The translations under genes were made by a program, and so were the position numbers. From positions 1-64,000 of the forward strand of contig JAOTON010000198.1 in NCBI GenBank assembly GCA_034440635.1: a DNA stretch of 64,000 nucleotides, read 5' to 3'. This document shows, one piece after another, positions 59,521 through 64,000 of the stretch. Within the stretch, counting starts at the first letter, position 1; each line of letters opens with the position of its first letter. The notes beneath the pieces are model-generated. The model saw only the letters and a program-made list of their open reading frames with translations. It was not told the DNA's origin and searched no databases. Source of the stretch: Lepas anatifera (lineage: Eukaryota > Arthropoda > Thecostraca > Lepadidae).

Positions 59521-60549
59521 TTAATAAACAGCCTTGTGGACGGGGGCTGGGTGGTACACAGGCTCGGGGGCATGGTACACGGGGGCAGCGTGGTACACAG
59601 GCTTCGGGGCATGGTACACGGGGGCAGCGTGGTACACAGGCTTCGGGGCATGGTACACGGGGGCAGCGTGGTACACAGGCTTCGGGGCATGGTAAGCCGA
59701 AGCGGCGTGGTGCGGGGCCGCCGGGTGGTAGGCGGGGGTCTTGGCGTATCCGTCATAAGTCACCTCGGCGTTGTAGCCACCGTAGTGGTCAGCAGTATAC
59801 TTGACATGCTGAGTGCGGCCGTCGGGCAGAACGACGCTGTACTCTCCCACCACGTTGTTGCCATCGCTGTGCTCGTTCTTGGAGAACTGGGCGCCGTAGT
59901 GCGGGTCGTTGACGGCGTAGTCGTACGAGTACGGCGTGTCGTAGTGGTCATCGTGGCCGTAACCAGCCTTGCCGTGCTGCGGCGCAGCGGTGGCGACGGC
60001 GGCGAGGGCAACCAGCAGCAAGAACTGTGGAAGAATGGAAATCAGTGCCTGATTCACATTCTTGATATTCTGCTTACATCGTGGTTAGAGAAACTGAAGC
60101 ATGCATATCCAGCACTCCATACTTTGAACTTTTTTTAGCCTTGTTTATTTCAACTGATTTTTATTGCATCTCACATAAATATACGAGCATGGGTGGATCT
60201 AGGCGAAACGTTTGAACTGGGTGAGGCAAGCCAGGCCAAACCGTGAAAAGATAGTGTTTTGAAGAAAATAGGTCAGAATTGTGCTGCAGTAGCGGAGTGG
60301 GGGGCCATGACCCCTTCCCCCCTGCCCCTCGCTGGAGCTGCTATTGTATGCATGTCTGTTGAAAAATATGGGGATCTGTTCCGCACTATTGACGAAGTCG
60401 GTTTCCACAATAAAGATTACGATTAGTACGTTGAAATGCAACACTGGAATCGATAAGGAAAACAGTTCTGCTTTTTATGCCTTAACTTTTTCCACCATGT
60501 TGTCCGTCCCACGGTTCTACCACCTGTCTGAGACAACGCTCACCTTCAT
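59521..60549 (-). CDS. Cuticle gene 12 (second subfamily): intact RR-2 cuticle protein
   Basis: Exon 2 (59521-60024, 504 bp, in frame) begins FLLLVALAAVATAAPQ after TTCCACAG. The best exon 1 is ATGAAG at 60544-60549 with a GTGAGC donor, giving a 519-bp intron and a 169-residue protein. The RR-2 domain differs from genes 1-11: KAGYGHDDHYDTPYSYDY, SKNEHSDGNN, VVGEYSVVLPDG, HVKYTADHYGGYNAEV. The tail has four YHAPKPVYHAAPV repeats ending HKAVY. No clear TATA/initiator pair like that of the other subfamily is seen; an AT-rich AAATAAATAATA lies upstream, followed by a long (TAC)n tract. Confidence 0.82.
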
Positions 60550-60613
60550 GTTTGCAGTGGTACAGCAGACAGTATTATTTATTTGGTATTTATTTGAAGT
60601 CAACCATTAATTA

Positions 60614-60800
<187 letters not shown>

Positions 60801-60953
60801 CACGCCAAATTAGGGATTTTTTTCTACTTCTAGCAAAGTAAAATGAAATCATACAAAATATGGACCTTAGCCATTTTTCAAAGAAAAAGTATCGAATTGA
60901 CTACTTTCAACAAAAATGCCGCAAAAACCGCTCCATTAGGTATGAAATCGCCA

Positions 60954-61322
60954 GCCCAGGTAGCTCAGTTGGTAGAGTGTTGGGCTCCGGCCCGCTGCTC
61001 AGAAACATGCAGTGGCAGTGCATGTCCAGGCTTGGGATCGGTTCCCCTGAGACGCTCCGGCGCTCAATAGTTTACCCGACGTAGGTCGGCTGGCAACTGA
61101 CTGGTGAGAGGGTGACCTGAGCGGGGCGGCCGTCCCTGTACTTTGTGGGGCGTTAAACTTTGGCTTCTAAACTAACCCGTCATCGTGGGAGTTGCTCGTT
61201 CGGATGGTGAGGTCGTGCTCACCGTGACAAGTCCCTTGATGACAAATCCCTTGATGACTTGGTGACCCCGACTCCAACAGCCTTCCTGGGAACAGCTTGG
61301 ACAAAAGTCATACAAAAAATTG
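60954..61322 (+). mobile_element. Full-length tRNA-headed SINE
   Basis: It starts with a tRNA-like head (A box TAGCTCAGTTGG, degenerate B box GGGATCGGTTCCCC), then the body CGGCTGGCAACTGACTGG ... GGGGCGTTAAAC, then CCCTTGATGACTT and an A-rich end. The same body without the head recurs in each tandem unit. The B box is altered, so a functional tRNA gene is unlikely. Confidence 0.75.
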
Positions 61323-62526
61323 CACCAAGCTGTCCCTTTCCATTTTTTTCCGCAATAAGCGATCGGTCTTAACGAAAATTTTATCTCTGGTTTCCAGCCA
61401 TTTCCATTCGCACCATTTGCCTGATGACTTCGGCGACCGAAACGTTGTGTTTACCTTCCTCGACACTTTCACCTCTCTGGACCCTGGTCTTGTCTTACTC
61501 GTTTCGGACTTCCTCGTTTTTAGAAAGGTTTTTAACATTTTAATTTGTCTTTTTCGGCCTTTGGCGTTTTTAAAGACATAGCTTTTTGGCTTATATATGG
61601 CTGGTGTTTTGCCCGAAGGACTATTTTTGTATATTTTAGCTCATTTAATGTATTCCGCGTTATCTACCTTTAAGGGTTTAAAATTATTCATATAAGATTT
61701 TGTTCCACGTTCCCTTTAGATTGGTTCCGATTCAGAAACACTGGCGCATGGAACACCACTGGAGCATGCCATCTAACATTTTAACTGGGGGGCCATTTGC
61801 CCCTCCCTCAGTCGGTCGAAGTACCCCCCCCATCCCAATGCCCGGAAATTGACCCTCCCCCTGTGCAATAGACAGGAGATGACTTAAGATTGATCAAATG
61901 CAAACTCACTTAATGAAAATAAGACAGAACAGCACCCGATAACAATTAGTTTGCTCTATTATTCATCCCAGGTTGGCAATTCACAAAAATTGTGTTAAAA
62001 AACTTCCACCACTGGCTCTCTTCTCCATCGTGCAAAAATGAAACAAAGCGCGTAGTTACGGCAAAGCAGCCTCAGCATCAACCAATCACCGTAAAACCAA
62101 TCAAGCGTCGTGTTCTATCCGACCAGAGGACACGCCCCCCCAGCTAGTACCGTGGGATTGCACAATGCTCTCATTTCAGACGTGATCAGTTGCCAGTGCT
62201 CCGAACTTGTTCGTGGATTAGGCGGGACACGTAGTCAAGGCGCGTCAGACTGTTTGCCGGTGTGGCAGTGTGAAGTGCTTAGTCTTATAACTATAATTAG
62301 ATATGTGACAAGGTATTTTGAAAATCATGAGATAAATCTGTAATTGACTGCAAAGTATCCCATTAAAAATGCTTGAAAATTACTTATTTTTGTAATGCCT
62401 TGAAGGAGAATAATTCAGGTAAAAAGAATATAAAATTCAGACCATACAAGAAGAGTTAAGACGTCGCTAGAAACTTAAATACTGCGGGAAAATTACTCAA
62501 GGATGCCACACGACATGCTCCCCTTA
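61323..62526. other. Spacer with no recognised gene
   Basis: Short open frames here have no recognisable family features. C-rich stretches at 61790-61860 may be a decayed MITE end. Nothing else was identified. Confidence 0.4.
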
Positions 62527-63041
62527 CACGGTGTCCTAACCAAACGGTCGCCGACCGTCGCCAACCGTCGGCGACCGTCGGCGTCAGTTGCAGAGCGGTA
62601 ATTTTGGAGGTTTGGCCGACAGAGGAAAGGTTCAGCTTTGGTAACAATCTGGTAGCTCATGTTGCGACCAACTATTGTTTACCAACAATCAAAACTTGGC
62701 TGGCATCAAGCATCATTAAAAGAGCGATTTAGGAGAAAAAAGATAATCATGTTAAGTTTCCATCAATTTTTTCAGCATGAATTCCAATTTAAATTATTAT
62801 TCTAAAACATGCATTACATTTAATGACTAAAACAACAGCAAATAACACAGATATCGGCTTCTGACGCAGACCGTCGGCGTCAAAAGTTGGACATTGCTCA
62901 ACTTTTGCTGCGACGCGTTGCAACGCCGTGCGACGCGTTGCGGCAGTGCGTTTTGTGTCCTGACCGAAAATCCCGTTCGTTGCGGCAGATCGACGGCGTG
63001 CAACGCCTTGCGACGCGTAGCGTCTTGGTTAGGACACCGTG
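62527..63041. mobile_element. Harbinger-like MITE rich in CGNCG motifs
   Basis: The ends CACGGTGTCCTAACCAA and TTGGTTAGGACACCGTG are exact inverted repeats, flanked by TTA (62524-62526 and 63042-63044). The duplicated region near 59071-59083 reads CTCCCCTTAGATTG without it, an empty site. A 3-bp TTA duplication is typical of PIF/Harbinger. Near both ends are clusters such as GACCGTCGCC and GACGCGTTGC. Confidence 0.85.
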
Positions 63042-63044
63042 TTA

Positions 63045-63497
63045 GATTGATGCAGGGGGATGATGTGGATGCCTCCTCCCCCTTGGGACTGTATCTGTTC
63101 ACAGGCTACGCTGAGTGATGGTGAACGAGCCCTAAACTACATCGATAGAGTCGGGAAAGTAAGTTCTATGACTGTATGGCTTTTTGCGACACTCCAAAAT
63201 TGTCTTGCCCCGCACCGCAAGATAGCTTTTTTAACTTGAATTACCCGCTAAGTGACTTTCAGAGTCACCACTATCCGTTTTGAAAAAGGAAAGAAGAATG
63301 GTGGAACAATGACGTATATTTCTCCCCAATAAATATTCACGTAAACAACACGTAAGGAGCATGGAGACACACATGAACATTTATACGATAATGTAGACAG
63401 CTTTTCAAATATCGAACCAAGGTTTTGAAGAATTCAAATTCACTCGCTGGATGACATTTTTGATAGTGGTAATGAGGCTAGGAGAAAGGCAGATCTT
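63045..63497. other. 3' flank of cuticle gene 13
   Basis: Aligns by eye with 59080-59520 downstream of gene 12, showing that genes 12 and 13 arose from a tandem duplication of about 4 kb. No gene is seen. Confidence 0.5.
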
Positions 63498-64000
63498 TTA
63501 ATACAACGCCTTGTGGACGGGAGCTGGGTGGTACGCTGGCTTGGGGGCATGGTACACGGGGGCAGCGTGGTACACAGGCTTCGGGGCATGGTACACGGGG
63601 GCAGCGTGGTACACAGGCTTCGGGGCATGGTACGCGGGGGCAGCGTGGTACACAGGCTTCGGGGCATGGTAAGCCGAAGCGGCGTGGTGCGGGGCCGCCG
63701 GGTGGTAGGCGGGGGTCTTGGCGTATCCGTCATAAGTCACCTCGGCGTTGTAGCCACCGTAGTGGTCAGCAGTATACTTGACATGCTGAGTGCGGCCGTC
63801 GGGCAGAACGACGCTGTACTCTCCCACCACGTTGTTGCCATCGCTGTGCTCGTTCTTGGAGAACTGGGCGCCGTAGTGCGGGTCGTTGACGGCGTAGTCG
63901 TACGAGTACGGCGTGTCATAGTGGGCGTCGTGGCCGTAGCCAGCCTTGCCATGCTGCGGCGCAGCGGCGGCGACGGTGGCGAGGGCAACCAGCAGCAGGA
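63498..64000 (-). CDS. Cuticle gene 13 (second subfamily): RR-2 cuticle protein, cut by the window end
   Basis: Exon 2 is visible from the stop TAA (63498-63500) almost to its start: the paralogous first base would be at 64001, so exon 1 and the promoter are outside. The frame is open and the same length as gene 12 exon 2 (504 bp expected). It starts (F)LLLVALATVAAAAPQ, then KAGYGHDAHYDTPYSYDY, the RR-2 domain with VVGEYSVVLPDG and HYGGYNAEV, and four YHAPKPV repeats. The C-terminus is HKALY instead of HKAVY. Confidence 0.82.
   Translation of the reverse strand, partial: LLLVALATVAAAAPQHGKAGYGHDAHYDTPYSYDYAVNDPHYGAQFSKNEHSDGNNVVGEYSVVLPDGRTQHVKYTADHYGGYNAEVTYDGYAKTPAYHPAAPHHAASAYHAPKPVYHAAPAYHAPKPVYHAAPVYHAPKPVYHAAPVYHAPKPAYHPAPVHKALY

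Overview
This is animal nuclear DNA, almost certainly arthropod. It carries a tandem cluster of chitin-binding cuticle protein genes (Rebers-Riddiford RR-2 type), each split by an intron inside the signal peptide after codon 2, set among BEL/Pao, CR1-like and I-group retrotransposons, tRNA-derived SINEs and many non-autonomous DNA transposons. A crustacean such as a barnacle is plausible, but that is inference; the sequence alone does not fix the species.

Thirteen cuticle genes are visible. Genes 1-10 and 12-13 are on the minus strand and gene 11 is inverted. Genes 1-11 form one subfamily and share a compact promoter: a TATA box, an initiator 32 bp downstream, a short leader, then ATGAAG and a GT donor. 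Genes 12 and 13 form a second subfamily. Genes 5, 6, 7, 9 and 12 read through intact, and so does the visible part of gene 13. Genes 1, 2, 3, 4 and 10 have a +1 frameshift in a G/C run in the low-complexity C-terminal tail. Genes 8 and 11 are frameshifted in or before the RR-2 domain.

The layout comes from about four tandem segmental duplications with a basic unit of about 11 kb (roughly 5.1-19.4, 19.4-31.1, 31.1-47.8 and 47.8-56.4 kb). Each unit, from low to high coordinate, holds SINE remnants, an AGGTCA-rich transposon inserted at TTAA, an 'X' gene (2, 5, 7, 9), a second TTAA element (in three units carrying a non-LTR retrotransposon fragment), a 'Y' gene (4, 6, 8, 10), a hAT-like MITE and a unique spacer. 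Unit 1 also has gene 3. Later insertions separate the units: a nearly complete BEL/Pao element with nearly identical LTRs (40348-47108), a CR1-like fragment (28.8-30.4 kb), a SINE (25.4 kb), a TTAA element (17.0 kb), MITEs and a long inverted repeat (52.7 kb). Because paralogous units often keep the empty site, many insertions can be delimited to the base, with their target-site duplications.

The genes would work together as structural exoskeleton proteins, probably expressed at moulting. The most unusual signal is that the transposons between them are densely packed with AGGTCA/TGACCT motifs, the half-site of nuclear receptors of the ecdysone cascade. Whether that is regulatory or only a compositional habit of the element family cannot be decided from sequence alone.
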